From Lethocerus indicus (lineage: Eukaryota > Arthropoda > Insecta > Hemiptera > Belostomatidae), in NCBI GenBank assembly GCA_019843655.1, contig JACDQD010000103.1:7006001-7070000 (forward strand): a stretch of 64,000 bases of DNA, read 5' to 3'. Positions 1 to 14,761 of this stretch are shown piece by piece (the first letter of the stretch is position 1; the number at the start of each line of letters is the position of its first letter). The translations under genes and the position numbers were made by a program. Under the pieces are notes generated by a model that made no database searches, was not told the DNA's origin, and was given only the letters and a program-made list of their open reading frames with translations.

Positions 1-3000
1 CAGAAACAACAATTAATAGCCCGAACATAAAAGAGCAACTAAAACAAGGGGAGCAACAAAAAAAGGGGGCAGCTTAATTTTCCACTATCAGTAGGATAAT
101 GACGTGTCAACATATAAATCAAGGGGGAAGTTTACGAAAATGACTTTCAAAATAGACAGATCAGGACTATTTCTTCTTGAAGATAGGACGTGATCTATGG
201 TAACCCTATGTGTTATCAGATTAGACTCATAAAAAATGATTAGATAAGTAAAAATTCAGATGGGGGAACATAAACAATATTTCGGGTGTATATGACCAGT
301 TTTAAAAGTTAGTTGATTAATTTTGTATTATTTGTATAAGTCAGGAATAATTATGTACCGTTAATTGATCAACTAAGAAAAATATCTTTACAGGACATTA
401 AAATGCAACATCATAACCTATGATACTACTAGTAATTTATCTGACCCAATAGAACATTGAAAACTCCATTTCTTATGAAAGTTTCTACATCTTTAAAATG
501 TTAATAAATTAATTTGTGCGAAACTAATTGCCATAGTAATTTTCTAATAGAAGCCTTACAGTACATCTATGTCAATGGTATTTAGTGATGTTATTGAGTG
601 GCATACTAGAAGGCGAGGAAGGTAAAAGACGGTCATTCCTTTGGAAGCGACCAAGGCTGACACGGTCCACAGCAACAGCAAATAGAACCTCAACAGAATT
701 TGAAGCATATCCAAGTAACTAGTTAGAAAATATAGTTCTACCTGCAAATCATCATGCACTCCGAGCAACATTGCCTACCATCGCCAATATTAAAAGAAGG
801 TCATGGAAATTTCTATTAGTTGCTAGAAACTTTATTTAAATTAGAACGAATGCGAATTCCCCCGGGAAGTAAAACATTACGCAGGTAGAAGCATTGCACC
901 TAGCAACACTAGGCACTTCCCTGCAAAAAAAACTGTTTTCAAGGGTATAATGTTGAAGGACCCTTTTTGCTGCGAGGAAGACAAACGGGTGATCCTAAAA
1001 TAACCGGGCCAACTCGTATTATTGTGGAGCACTTTCACTGCGGCATGCCGTACAAGTGGGAGGTGTCCACTTACACCGATGTCCTCAACCGATACGGAGG
1101 CCTCTCTCAAAACTCTCCTGTCCGCCCGATTTCACGTTCTAGAAATCCGCCCACTCGCACGCGCTCGCTCTTTTCGGAGTTTTTTCTGTCGTCCGGGTCT
1201 TAATTACAGGCCCCGCTTCATAATTTATGTCTCGGGCATTCACGGGGGAAATTCACTGTCCCAAACCTGAGACCATGTCTCTCATTTAAGGGCCTCGGCA
1301 TTTTTCGTGACAACCCGAATAAACGAGACAGAGATTTTGAAAATTCCTCGCTGAATCTAATACTAATGTCACTCAATTAATAGTCTCGACGATTAGAGCT
1401 AAAAACACGATACGTCTCCAATAAGAATATCATATGTAGTAAAAGAGTACCGAGGAAATTCAAATCTACCCTATGAACCCCCTATCTACCCTACTCTATC
1501 TTCCCTAAATTTGACTATAATTCACAGTTTTAACTTCGGCAACACGTTTTTACTCAATGTGTAATTATGAAAGCCGGAAGTAAACATTCGTCCGAAGGGC
1601 TATAAATATTGCAGTAAGAGCCCTCAGTGTGTTGATCACAGCGATTCGACGAATCTAAACGGCTTTATATATTTTTCCCACTTATCGTATCCACGTCGGG
1701 ATACGAAGCTAAAAATACAATACATTCGAACCTCCGTTATCGTTCGAGGATCGTATATAATAACATAACTTTCGAATTCGTAATTTCACCGAGGAAGGGG
1801 AAGTGGACTAGGGGCCGAAGCGAGCGGCCGGGGTTTATCGTAGAGGCGAAGTGAACTGTTTCCGCGGTCGGAGCTCGTTAATTCGCCAATAATTATATAA
1901 ACAAGGATCTTGTTAACGAGTGCGTGGGCGAGACAACCCCCTTGTTAATTACAGGGCGGCGGACAGCCGCCATTGTTGTATAAATTATGATCGAGCCTAG
2001 GAGGAGGAGAGGGGACCGGCTTCAGATTGGTTTTCTCGCCCACTTGAAGCCGCTCTATCACCGAGCAGCCAATGAACCGAAGGTCCACGGCACCTTTTCC
2101 CCGCTATCTAGCTATCTCATCTTCCGCCGCCTCTATCTAATATATCGTTGCGTAACTAGCCTCGGATATCAAAAAATTTATATTCCCCCAAAGGGCCGCG
2201 GTTCCTGAACTGTGGACTGTGTGTGGGCCGGACTACAGAGCCCACGAAAGACGGGATATGCGCAGTTATCGTACGTTATTTATAGAAATGAGGATTTAAA
2301 TTTGGGTCCACCGGGCCAAGGGTTTCAGCTTCAATCTACGGTAAGGTCGAATTTGTGAAAAATACCGACAATAGAAAATTAGCGCTTCGCGAATGTAATT
2401 TTATCTCGAAAAGCTTTTAAAAATCGAAAATATGTTATTAATAATAATAATCGAGTCCGATGAATATTTATGAGACTATACACGGTTTTCCCTCCGTATT
2501 ACATTTCACCGTAGACATAAATAAAAATAATCATTTAATTGTAATAATTGACGGATGATTCAGATCCTCCAAGATCCAAATCTTAAGTGCTTGGAAACCG
2601 ACAGCGTCCCATAATTTATAAGCGCCCGTACTTATTGAGACTTCCATCATAGCCGCAGCAACTATCTTGAATAATTCATGCCTTTAATGCCGGAGACCCG
2701 GATTTTAAAAAATATCGCCGAATGTCGATACTCAATCCATAAAATGTAAAGAGGAAGGAGTGCGGCGTCGGGCATAAATTCAGGGGGCAGGATTTATTGC
2801 CCGGCGTCAGAACGGGAACGACAATAATTTATCCGGGCGGTGACGTCGCCGGTATTGCGGGGGTATCTCCATGTTAATGGGAACGACACGTGGACGTTAC
2901 CACGGCACTCTTCCCGGCAGGTGCCCCTTCTTTCCATTTCATGTTTCGACATACGGTAATTTTTACAACCTCGGCATAAGCCATGATTCCAGTGTCAGGC

Positions 3001-5698
3001 CCATCTTCGTCTACTCTACTATATAGAAAGAATGTAAACGAATTCCTATATCTATATCCTATATCTTTACGTAATGTAAAGTATCATTGAAAACATACCT
3101 ACATTGCTCCACTCCAATAAGGAAAAAAGAGTAAATAAACAGTCACGGTATCCGATATAAATTTAAACGTTGAATAATCTTTAGATGGAATATAATTTTA
3201 AATGAGGAATTGTACGTAAATTTCAGCATACTATTTCCTGGTCGGGGTGACCCGGTATGATAGAGACCAAGTTACGACTACTGACACCACGACTCCTGCT
3301 CACAATTTCCGGTACAGGATAGAAAACCAGTAAAGCATAATGCTTAAGATATTGAGGAAACTATACGGGTAAAAAGAACTTTGACACGGGTAATGGGAGG
3401 AGGGGAGCAATAAAGGTAGGGCACCGTCGTGAGACGGCTATAGTTGTGAAAATGGTGACGGGACCCAGTCCACTTTACACAGGGCTCACAAATAACACTT
3501 TCTTCTTCATTTACGTTTGAAAAATTACTCTATCATCTGTTGTTTTATAACAAAATATTCAGATTCTAAACGAGCAGGAGGTGTGATTTATAGATTTGGT
3601 ATTTTTGTTTCTTCTCTAGTGGACACGTGAAAATGTTTTCCACAGATAATACACTTTATCGGTGCATTGGTCACTTTATTGAAAAAATATGAATAACTGA
3701 AAACTATTATTGACCTATATATTTTTAAAATACACCTTCTCAATAATGGAACTCCTTAATATTCATAGAATCCATAATTATGTTCGTGGCTAGATTACAC
3801 GAAACTATTTTTGGAATGTTGCATGCAACCAATGTTCACCGTGAAAATCAACTATAGTATTCAGTTAAGCCAATATAGAATATGAATCTTAAAAATATTT
3901 AATAATTTGAAAATACCAATTAGTAATTTGTAGACTAAATATTAGTATGAACCTTTCGGGGTTCTTCTCCCTCCGAATATTAAGTAGTTCTATTGTCGTT
4001 TGAACATATCGGAGAGAAATTGGGGATAAAACCCATTGTCTGGAGCATGGAATTGACTTTTAAATTGTTCAATCTTCCTTCCAGGGTTACTTTCTCCACT
4101 CGCCATCGAAATCCCATGATTGATGGCTCCTTTATTTTGTAAATGCATTATAAATCAGGTTATAAATAATAAATGAATACACATTAGCAATTATACCAAT
4201 AAATCAAATTTATAATTTCTGTTTATAATAGAATTGGCCTCTGACTAGAAATAAAGACTTTCTTTTCGTTTATTTCGTCTTAATAAATTTAAAATATCAA
4301 AAAAACTTTTAGAATTGGAATTGGTTGGTATTTTTTCTTTTGCTTCACAATTAAATTAGAAGGACTTTCCTAAAATGAGAAAGACTTTTTAGCGGGTAAA
4401 AACTCGGGTGTGCTTTCGCATTTAGAAATGAGACGTACCCGATATCGCGGAATTTGAATCGCCAGAAGAAATGCTCGGTTCGGAACTCGGTAGGGGTCAA
4501 CGAAATAAGGACGAGAGAAGAGACTTTCCTTTAAGTCGCTGGGCCAACAAGAATGGCGCAATTTCTACGTGACGGAACGGGAGTCCTCCAATTTAACGAT
4601 TACCCCCTTCCACCCGAGATCAATAAAAGATTATTGATCCCGCCGCCGCCGAATTTATGCCTATTACACGGAAAAAAAGAAAACGGCATTAAAAAAGGAG
4701 GGAAGGCAGCAGATACGATCTGGAATGACGTGACGGGACTCCGAACGCCGCCGTGTAAAATATCTCAGATGACCGGTCTTTCCTTCTTTCATCATCGCCA
4801 TACCGATGTAACTTTCATGCGGGCATTGCTTGCATTAACGTTTCCATTAATGACCAACGGAATGACTATGTGTGACATTTGTTCTTGATTTTTTTCATTC
4901 CTATTGTGTGCTGAGAAATACATTCACTGCAATCATCGCGTCAGTAATTATAAAATATTTTAATAAGCCCTTCGCTCAACTGGGGAAACTACTAATTACT
5001 AATATATGTAACATATAAACACATGATTTTTTGGAAAACAGCGATTACACCGAATTGAATCAGAAAACAACCTAAAAATCGAATCTAGGCCGGTTTTGTA
5101 CTTGGGGGAAATTAGCCGGGAATATCGTAACTCGAACCAGATGTCGTGAGTGAAAGAATAACCTTAAAAAGTCAAAAACCCCTTTCGTTCGGGCGTATCA
5201 TTTGGCCTGGCACCTTGGCTTAGTTGAAATTGGGCGGGTACGCGTTCACGGATTTCAAGTTGTACACATTTCACCGCCCCCAAGCCTGAGTCAACCGGTT
5301 ATCAATCATTCTCTCCTACTTTTGATTACTTCCAATTCACAGACAAACAAACATTCGCCGATATAAGATTGCACAAGTTAATCAAATCTTGTTTTTGGAG
5401 GAGTGTTTAGTGCAATATTTCTGATAATTTATTCAGTATTTAAACAACGCACTGAAATATTAATAAAGTTAGTTTCTTGAGTTTTCATACTTTACAATGA
5501 ATTCATCGGAGGCATTAAATGCAATATTATCAAGGCAATAACTTGAATTGCTTGTTTATTTATTTAACGTACGTGTTAAAAAATAAACGTTTACAGGCGT
5601 TTAGGTGTTAGGTGAGATATTCATTTCATTTTGTTATAAAGTAATTATTCATTTAGTGTAATGAATTACCACTCTTAATTATACATTAGTACCGACAT
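1..5698. other. Downstream formin intron: no gene seen
   Basis: Mostly AT-rich, with CpG-richer patches by eye at about 960-1260, 1790-2110, 2750-2910 and 4430-4780. Frames of 60-110 codons in these patches overlap one another on both strands and show no family resemblance. No splice-bounded coding segment, RNA gene or clear repeat was recognised. Confidence 0.5.
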
Positions 5699-5915
5699 TA
5701 AAAAAAAAAATTCACGAAACCAGATTGCAGACAGGCAGTCTGGTCAAACAAACAGGACATTGTGGGAATCGAACTGATCCCAACGATTAGATATGAGAAC
5801 AAGGTGGTACATTTACATATTAAACGCGTTAACGGGATATTCCCCTACCTAAGGACATGGACCACACGCGATTACGACCACCTCGTCGTAACATGACACG
5901 CTAACCGGTAATAGT
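5699..5915 (-). mobile_element. tRNA-like SINE candidate, degraded
   Basis: On the minus strand, GGTTAGCGTGTCATG resembles the D-arm/A-box part of tRNA-derived SINEs. It is followed by a perfect 7-bp stem, TTACGAC-GAGGTG-GTCGTAA (5872-5891), placed like an anticodon arm. Then comes a B-box-like AGTTCGATTCC (5764-5774, 10 of 11 to GGTTCGANTCC) enclosed by TGGGA/TCCCA. Next is a short hairpin (CCAGA.TGC / GCA.TCTGG), and the unit ends in 11 T at 5710-5700, which would serve as a pol III stop. Spacing between boxes is longer than in a tRNA, and no second copy was found in the window, so the call is tentative. Confidence 0.33.
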
Positions 5916-8900
5916 TTACGCATCCCCAAGGTATGGTTCTTAATTAAAAGCTTTGAAGCGCCTAGAAAAAGAAATTTCACTTGAAGTTTTGAAGTTGAAG
6001 TTTATTTGAAGAAAAAGTGCAATCATAAACATCGTGCATAACAATTAAAACATTTTAAATATCCTAGCGGCAGACCCTACAATACAGTGAAATGTCTGTT
6101 ATGTACATTTTAATTCTATTAAATTTTTATTTGTCTAAAGGAACCAAAACGCCGGCTTGTATAAAAAGAAAATGTCCGTGATTCAGAAAAGCTGAAACCC
6201 TGAGCAACGAAAAAAATTATTAGATCTGGAGATTATTTAAACTCCTAAGAAACGTCATCAGCGCCCACGTGTCAGTCAAAATGAAATGAGAAGCGACGAA
6301 CCCCCCCAAATTTGGTCCTTTCCGAAAGGGACAGGTTCAGGTTTTAAGAACTCAGCGTAAAATAGAAATATATTGTTATTGTCTGAACAAATTGAGGACG
6401 GGTTTTTATAGAGAATCCTTTCTAAAGAATGACGGGCCGACATATTTTTCTCCCGAGGACGACAGCACATATCCCACGTGCAAAGGAAACATCGAAACCC
6501 CAAAACTCTATCTATACAATTCAGTTTCCAAAATTACGGTACCAAATATGTTACGAGTATTAATATATTATGTTTATATTAATATATAATTTATGTTTTC
6601 GATATTCATGCTCGTATATTAAGTTATAAAATATTAGTAAAAGGAAAACGGAAATATTATAGAAACAATATAGATGAGTCAATATTGACATTTTTAATGA
6701 AAGTGAATACACGTAGTATTCATATTTTGTACAACGTCGGTCAGACTGTCGGCAATTATGTGTTCCACTCACAGACCAAGTATTCTAATAATAGAGTCCA
6801 GATTGAGCAAGTTCGAATGATCCTCCAAGGATTATGCCAATTAGGTCGTCGGCTACGAGGCGAAACGAATGCTTAATCAACGGAACACAAGTCAAATTGT
6901 GACGCCTATCGGTAGTCTTCGACATGGGGTTAGAGATCAATTTATCACTCCTCTATTTGCAAAAGGACGGACAGTATTGCCTGTTGTATTTTACGCTACA
7001 CTATAATAATTTAACTCTTCCACACAAAGTCAGGACGCATTGACCGTTATTAGCATTTTTTTATAACCCCCATGTAAACTATAACATGACGTTATAAAAA
7101 CATCGTAAAAATTACTGTTAGCATTTATAAAAAATGCAAATTTGCAATTTACATAAAATAAATTGCTAAATATCATTATTTCTCACTTACAACGGCAATG
7201 TATTGATATTGAGAATGTCGTCATTTGCCAGATATTGCTCTTTCACAGTAACATATACACTTGAACCTGAAACCTGTAATGAATACTTCAAATTATGAAA
7301 CTAGCAATTAAGCCGATTAATAAAGAAGGGCCAGTTTTATTTCGAAGCAGTAGTCGGATAGTCTTTTCGATGATTTAATCTCGGGTCGATACGGACCATT
7401 AAAGTCGCCAACAATGATGGAGCGGATTAATTCAATTCAAATCATCCGCCTTTAGATTATGCGGCGAAAGAATGTTCATAATGCTGCTGCCCCCGTCAAT
7501 TCCCCATACGACCACACATTATTTTTGCATAGAGCCCCGGCTTGCAAATCCGGCAATTTACGAGGGGGTCCTATTAATAGACCGGCGGATGATGGAAAGC
7601 TACGCCGAACCGGGCAATGAATCAGGGCCCGACAATGCGGACGGACATTTGTACCGGCCTAATGTGGGCTTCTATACTCTTGTTGGCAGCTCTAATCTGC
7701 TTCTGTTTTCGCCTAACGGCTTACCGGAAGGGACAATTGGACACGGCCGAAACAGTGATTCGGAGTAACACCGGCCTCTGACTACTTCTTGAATGGGCGT
7801 TCCTTGAAAAGTGATTTATACAGGCTTCGAGGAATCCGATGCGTAACGGTTTAGCGCTATTTTTATAAAAAATAAAAAAAAATAAATGGGTTTTTAATTT
7901 GCGGTTTGAATTCAACACCTTGACGAGGATTATGCATCCCCAGTCTTGACACCAAAATTTGACATGTGCCAACCAGACGAGAATGAAGAAAAAAAATTAA
8001 CTCTTCCTCATTAGGTTCTACCTCGTATCGATTATTACAGCCGGGGTTTATTGCTAACGGACGTTGAATATTTTACTCCCTACTTCCCGTCCGGCTTACG
8101 GAAGCCTAGAACGGTAATAACCGAACGTGAACGCGCTCCTTGTTTAGCTTCCACTCGCACGTAATGAAGATGTACCGTTAAGAGATGGCTTTAAATGGTC
8201 GACTTCCTTTACACTACTGACTCAGTTCATTGTCCGAAGATTGCCCGGTCGTCCAGTACTGATGTAATCAAGATTAAAAAGGATAGCCTATAAAATATGA
8301 GGCGCTTATATTATTTTTTTATTATTATTCTCGGTTAGTGTTTTTTCACACACGCACAGTTAGGTTTTCACAATTGAAAGTAACGCTTCTGAATCACGAC
8401 GGCGGAATCAATTCATCATCTAATTTATTTCAATTTTAAATTTCAAAGAAAAATCGCCTTAATGGATCTTTCTGGTAAATAATTGGATGGGACTTGAGAT
8501 GAGATAGTCGTAAGGCGAGCAGGAGAGAGAAGCTAGCCGAGAAGCTCTTGCGTTAATTTTAATGAAGCTTCAAGCCCAGAGATAAGATAAGGAGTGAACT
8601 GGCACGTCTAACCCTAATAACGAGAAAACGAAGCAGAAAATAAACGCTGATGAATGGGCTCCTCGATCGCGCTTTAATTCACGAAACGGATAATGAATCA
8701 GTAGGCATTCTGTGTTATCGAAACGGTTAAGTAAGCCAGGAAATGCAACCTATTGATTCGAACGTTTATCCTGCAATCGCTAATTTGTTTTCTAATAATG
8801 ACATATACCACAAAACTATAATAACGGAGCAGCGTCTTTATAATTCACCATAACATTATTAAGGTAAGTATTCGGCCGAATAAATATTTTATCTCTATAA

Positions 8901-11900
8901 ACTACTTTGCCAACAAGGTAAAACACAATCGAACATTCATACTAGTGAGCGCTCTCAAACACGAAGCCAGACCGATATGGTAATAGAGTAAAAATGAGAA
9001 AAAACAGAATGATTAACGCAAATAGAGCTCGGATATGGCTCTATTAAGGCGAAGTAACGAGATCGTGATCACGTCACAGCATGTAGCTAACAGGGCGCAA
9101 GTGGCTCTGGTTTAAAGAGCGCCCCCGGTCGTAAACACCGCCGAACGGAGAGTAGGTGTAGCGCTTGCTGGTAACCGATACTTGAACCAGGCTCTTGTTA
9201 CAATTGCACCGTCGAGATGGACCCGCCAGCGAACATACCACAGACGTGAGTCCCCAATCTAAACACGGCTATGACACTCCCGCTAACGTTAGACTGTGCA
9301 AACCGCACTCAAACAGAACAATCTTAGTCCTGTTTTTAATCAGGCTGTGTTTTCGTGCGGCAGTCACTATGGCCAGAAAGTATACCGGACTTAAGAATTG
9401 AATAATTTGAAGTCCGACGTTTAAGCCGCCGATGGAGGGATATTGGACGGAGGAAAGTCCATATTCCCTTCTGGGTGGCTCTCAATACTGAAAGAATTAA
9501 AGATATCCGTTAAGAGATATCGTAACGTAAGAATGGTAATTTCCAAATGGGCTGCACCTACAAACTGGTTGCAAGAATTCATTAAAATAGTTTTTACCGA
9601 GGAGTCCCGTACGCGGAGGACTTAATGGTCTGATACGGAGATGCTCAACAAGTTACGTGCAGAGTAATTACTTACTATCTTGCAAATTTACTATCTCTAA
9701 ATGCCTGGGAGCTGGATGCCGGATGAGCGTCAGTGGGGAAGGGAATAATACCTTTCTACTGGAGCTCTGTCAATTGTTCTCCAAAAACAGGAAGAATCTC
9801 GGACAGATCGCAGTTAAAACACCTGCAGCCGGCAGCATTACGCGACGTTGCCGGATGTTAGATAGTAATAATTGGAATTCTAGTTGCACAAATCAGCTCG
9901 TTCATTACGCGAGGAGCAGTTAGTTGATTTGAACAATTCGGTCTGTGAGCAGTTATCAGTTATAAGCTATATAATTAAATCTCTTTAACAATTCTGACAC
10001 CATCGTAATGAAAAATAGGAAGGAATTTATAAGAGTGAGGAGAATACCTCCCATGAAGGAAAAAACAAAGGCGGTTTTAACATGCGAATTTAACATAAGA
10101 AAGTGACCGAGTGAAACCCAACCTCGTTTAAGGGTCGAAACGTTCTACAATTGGTAGTCTCAGAAGAAAGGCTCCTCTCGTGTGCCTACTAATTACGCCG
10201 TTCAAAATAGCTCCACCGTTTGAATGCTAAAGAAACCGTAGGCTTTGGAGGAATATATTTATTCGGGAGTGGGAGGGACACAATGGGACAGTAAGCGGGC
10301 AAGAAGCAGTGATGGCCGGTGTTAGTTGAAATTTTAAGTAGGCGACCCAGCGTGGGTGAGCCCGGCCTTGATTCCTCGCGCGTTAGTTAGCATTCGTTCC
10401 CTCCTTCTCAAATGAATCCTCTCTTATAATCTGATAGTCGATCATTTCACATATTACTTTAGTACCGCAGCCAGGAGGCAATTCCTTAATGTTGACCAAA
10501 CCGGATAATTATTACCTTCTGCAACAATTAACATTGCTGTAAGTTTCAAAACGAACTTCTGCAAACAGAAAGGTAATGGGAAGTAATCCCAGTCCGTAAG
10601 GAACAAGTGTTACTCGAAACAAAATAAATAAATAGGAGATAGAAAAATCACAGGGGTCTGAATGATAGATAAGTCCTTTTCAAAAGGGATCTATACAAAA
10701 AAACAACTATCGAAACAAAGATAAGGGCGGAAGGAAATTATTCGAAAAATATAAGATAAAACATTTAATTCATAAGGATGTGCGATTCATTCGGAGAATC
10801 GACGGGAGGAATGCGATTCCGAACTTCTTGGAAACGTCTGAAGGGGGACGTCGTCATAGGCTTTGTTTAGAACACGCCAATCGGGAGTCGGTCTGTAAAT
10901 ATTCCGCATATGGAACGGACAGACAACAGAAGGAGACAGAAATGGCGGCCCGTCTCCAGGCTTATCTGGGCGGCATGAAGTCAGACAGAGATACCGCGCC
11001 GAGGAGAGCCCCGCAACTATTTTAGGATATTATCCCAGGCTAAAGTCAAGCTCAATTGTCGAGCGCATTTAAACCCCTATTTTGCATTTAATAAGCGGAC
11101 AGAGCAATATTCCATCTAATTACTATTATTAAAAAAGCAATAAACAGTGCCGTAAAATAATCGAGCAGTCTCCTTCTAGCATTTCTCTAAATAAGGCGAA
11201 CGCATAAACGGTAGTGGAGAACGAGGCATAAACGAGTAAAATTATAAAGTAGTAATTTACACACCGTATGTAGCAATAAAAAAATAACACAGAAAGTAGA
11301 TCTGCGTGAACATATCTTAACGTTCTCAAAACAATATAAATCAAAGACGTCAACACGCGTGATACTATTGAATATAATGAAAATATTAAACTATGGTTAC
11401 ATGTAAATCTTATAGTTAAATGATTATTCGATACGTAGACTCAGTTTGGCTTACATTAAATACATAACTGATCTGTTTTCTGATATTCGACTGAATCTTT
11501 TTATGACGGAAGTTGGCTGTCAGAAATTTAAACTACTAAAAATAATGACTAGTACTGAATAATTAAATGCCCCGATGAAAAAAGAACCGGGCGGGAATAT
11601 AGTTGTCCGCGTTCGTATATTCGAATCAGCGAGTCGGACTATAAATAGAGGAATGAAAGCTCCGGTGGTTATTAGCTCTGATAGATAAGAGTTAAGTAGC
11701 GATCGGTTTCTTAGGTCGCAACTTCTACCTCAGCGTCCAGATAAGGCTCAGAATGAAACTAACAGTTCTGGACCGGAGATTGAAAAAACCTTCTCCTCGC
11801 TGTATCAATCGGGATAGTACCAATTAGATGTTTTTATTCAATTTTAAAACGTGTTTTCAATAAGTGTAGTCAACACACGGCATTTCTTCGAGACACCCGA

Positions 11901-14641
11901 GATTGAAATAAATAAATAACAAAGCGAGTACAATTTTCATTAACTCATTCCAAGGACGGAAGAAGATTTAATGCAAAATAAGGAAATAATAATAAAGATG
12001 AAGTCAGACATCAAGCGGGTTTTTATTGCGAAACGTTGGTTTTTTTCGTACTCTGAAATGAATAACTATCCGCTTATATATAAATAAGTGGTTGCAAGTG
12101 GCGCACTCACTCATTCACTCAAACTCACATACACCCATACCAAACGGGAGTCATGAAAAGGAGGAAATCGACACATTTAGAATTCAAACGTGACTGCGAA
12201 GAAACATAGAATGCGTATAAAAAATCTATTCTTTATTTCTTGGCATCGGTTCGTTGTATGTAAACCATTTCCTAAATTAAGTCTGAAATATAAATCGGAT
12301 GTACGAGCGATGAATTACAAGCTACATCCCTATCCCTATCGGTTTATTGCAGTCACAATGGCGCAAAGTAGTAGTATTTTTTGTCCAACAATTTTACTAT
12401 TAGCGTTTTATCACCTACAATCACAATGCTACGAGAACAAAGACATGTACAATAGGTTATATGTAAGTGGATTATGAATACATCGTACCACAGAGTCCCC
12501 CTACCTGGCAGATAATCTACAAAGGGAAGAAGAACGAACAAGTTCATTCAAATGACTATTATATCGCCTGCTATTATTCTCGCCCATAACTAAATATTCA
12601 ACGGAAACACAGTCTTAATTTCAGCAACATTTCTGGAGCTATTAAATGTATAAGGTTGGGTTTTACCGATCGGCCCACCAAAGGTCAATTAAATATACTT
12701 GCGGTCAGTAAAACGTTTCACTTATGCGCAATAAAACAAGCAGATTAGGACCAGAATGTCACACTGGAAAATGTACATTTTAAGATCCATTACTTTTATA
12801 TTCATTGTTAGATATTTTCCATCAATTTTATTCCAACTATTGATCGTCCTACCTATCTGGTGAGCTACGTCCAGGGTTAGGATTCTTGATGCTGAATTGT
12901 AAAATGACGATGTTATCGGAAGGATGATTGTAAGAATGATGGGAGGTCAGTTATATGGAAAATAAATACATACTAATAAATATGCATTCAGCGACCAAAC
13001 AGGTTTATAATAAGAATCGAGTCGCATTTAATAATAATAGTAATAAATTACAGTGATTAAGACAAGAACGTAGAATTAAGTGAATTTCGAGGTCGTAAAT
13101 CTCCCAGTACGAGTTTCGTGTACATAGATGATGCAGTCCCTAAATATTTATTTGTAAGCCCTTACAGCGTAAATTTTAGTAAAAGAAAAGTAAAGACATT
13201 GATAAATGAGCAGTTGGAAACGAGCGGGGTCCATGCTAATTTTCAAGTTTCTACGCGCCGCCGGGGAAACGAGAGGCCGCAGAAAACAATCATTGTGGGC
13301 TTGGCCCAAGCCGTACGGAAACCAATTATATTTGAGAAAGGAGCCTCGTTATTCCGGGACGATAGAAAATTTTCTAATACGAATAGGCCTTTTAGAGGGG
13401 AATCATTTCCACTAATACCAGTCGAGAAAATAATAGGAATAGGTCGAAGGGTGCCGACCGTTCGAAACCTTGGTTCGGGATTAGGTCGAATTCGAGCGAG
13501 AGACATGTCTGAGTCTGAGGGTTTTCCGCGTTGTCACTTATACAAACATAGTGTTTCCCAACCGTCGGAGAATTAAGATAAATGCTCCGGCGAAAGATTA
13601 CGGGAGCCTTTGATGCGGCTAATAGTTTTTGGGTCAGATAAGGAAGACCGATATTATAAAATGAGCCGCGCCGAAAATCGTTGTCTGGGAATTAGAATTT
13701 GAAAGATCAAGGCCGATATATCTCGATGTTAAACGTTGAAGTCGATATCTGCGTCTACTATCCCAGTGTCGCATAAATGGGACAAGCGGTTTACACAATA
13801 CCGCGGTCCTGCAATGTGACAATGATTAAACGACGGTGTATTTAACTCCCAGAACAGGTCGTCTGTAGAGCAATGTGATTTTTTTTAAGCGTCGGTGATG
13901 AAGAATTCACGATCCATCAACACGTTTGGACGCATTCATAGAATTCATTAAAAGTGTAGTAATTACAATTCGTTAAGTATTAAATTATGATTAAAATAAA
14001 CGGTAGGTTAACTTTAAATAAATAAATTTCTCCTTCGAATGTAATACTCCTTTATATATTGACGGTAGATATTAATTTTGATTCTCGTTCGGGAGATTAA
14101 AGTTTTGCCGAGAATAATTCCGGTATCTTAAAATATTTCGAGTGCACGAAAAAACCGACCGAATAATTACGGACAGATCGCGCACAAATTGGTCACGACA
14201 ATTCAAAAGTAAGCGGTACTCTATTTCACGACCGTAAGGGCGTAAGGTGGGGGTTTCAAATTTCACAACAGTTGCTTCACGAACCGAGACAACCCGGCCG
14301 TCAAGGCAGGCCCTCGTCAACCGCAATGTTCTCCCCTCAAACCGCACATCCGTACAACTACTTTATTACAGTCGTTAGCGCCGCATTTAAACCTGTGTAA
14401 ATCCTATCGTTGAACTGACCCGCGCCGAGCGAAAGAACAGTCCGAGTTTTAGGATCACGACACGATTAAACGAAGCTGAAACTATACACATAGTCGAAGA
14501 CATGGGATGCTTGTAAGGTCACTTCACTTGTACTGTGGGGTGATTGTTTTTCTTAGGTCTTTATGGTTAAGCGGCTTATGTTTTTTTTAATATGGGGTGG
14601 TCGTAGTTACTGAGTTTCTACTGTTCAGTCTACTGACAGAC
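5916..14641. other. Downstream formin intron: no gene seen
   Basis: AT-rich, with CpG-richer patches near 7470-7780, 9100-9330, 10780-11030, 13230-13560 and 14170-14350. The longest open stretch (13061-13576, plus strand, about 171 codons) lacks domain resemblance apart from a lone YIDD that I regard as chance. No RNA gene or clear mobile element seen. Confidence 0.45.
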
Positions 14642-14761
14642 ACAGCTACTGAAGAAGAAACCAGCCTAGCAAAAGACCAAACCGGTTAGAGGAAACAAAA
14701 GATCGAGGACACTTCGGTACTCCAAACCCTCGCGCACCATATAACAGGTATTCCAAGTTGT
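14642..14761 (-). repeat. Dispersed repeat family, copy A (120 bp)
   Basis: This copy shares four anchors in the same order and orientation with 31353-31459. On the plus strand they are ACAGCTACT (14642), GACCAAACCGG (14675), CCAAACCCTCGC (14722) and TATTCCAAGTTGT (14749). Intervening DNA differs in length, so the copies are old and indel-rich. No open frame or clear terminal repeats are visible. It could be a non-autonomous DNA element or a SINE fragment. Confidence 0.55.

Noticed and set aside
1022..1110. Minus-strand GTG GAC ACC TCC CAC as the next formin exon (LDTSN-like)
   Set aside because: A stop codon lies directly before it, there is no acceptor, and the following residues do not match VKKQVFELL.
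13061..13576. Open plus-strand stretch of about 171 codons containing YIDD, like a reverse-transcriptase motif
   Set aside because: No other reverse-transcriptase motif lies around it, the ATG-less start is arbitrary, the opposite strand is also open in part, and the region is CpG-rich, where long openings arise by chance.
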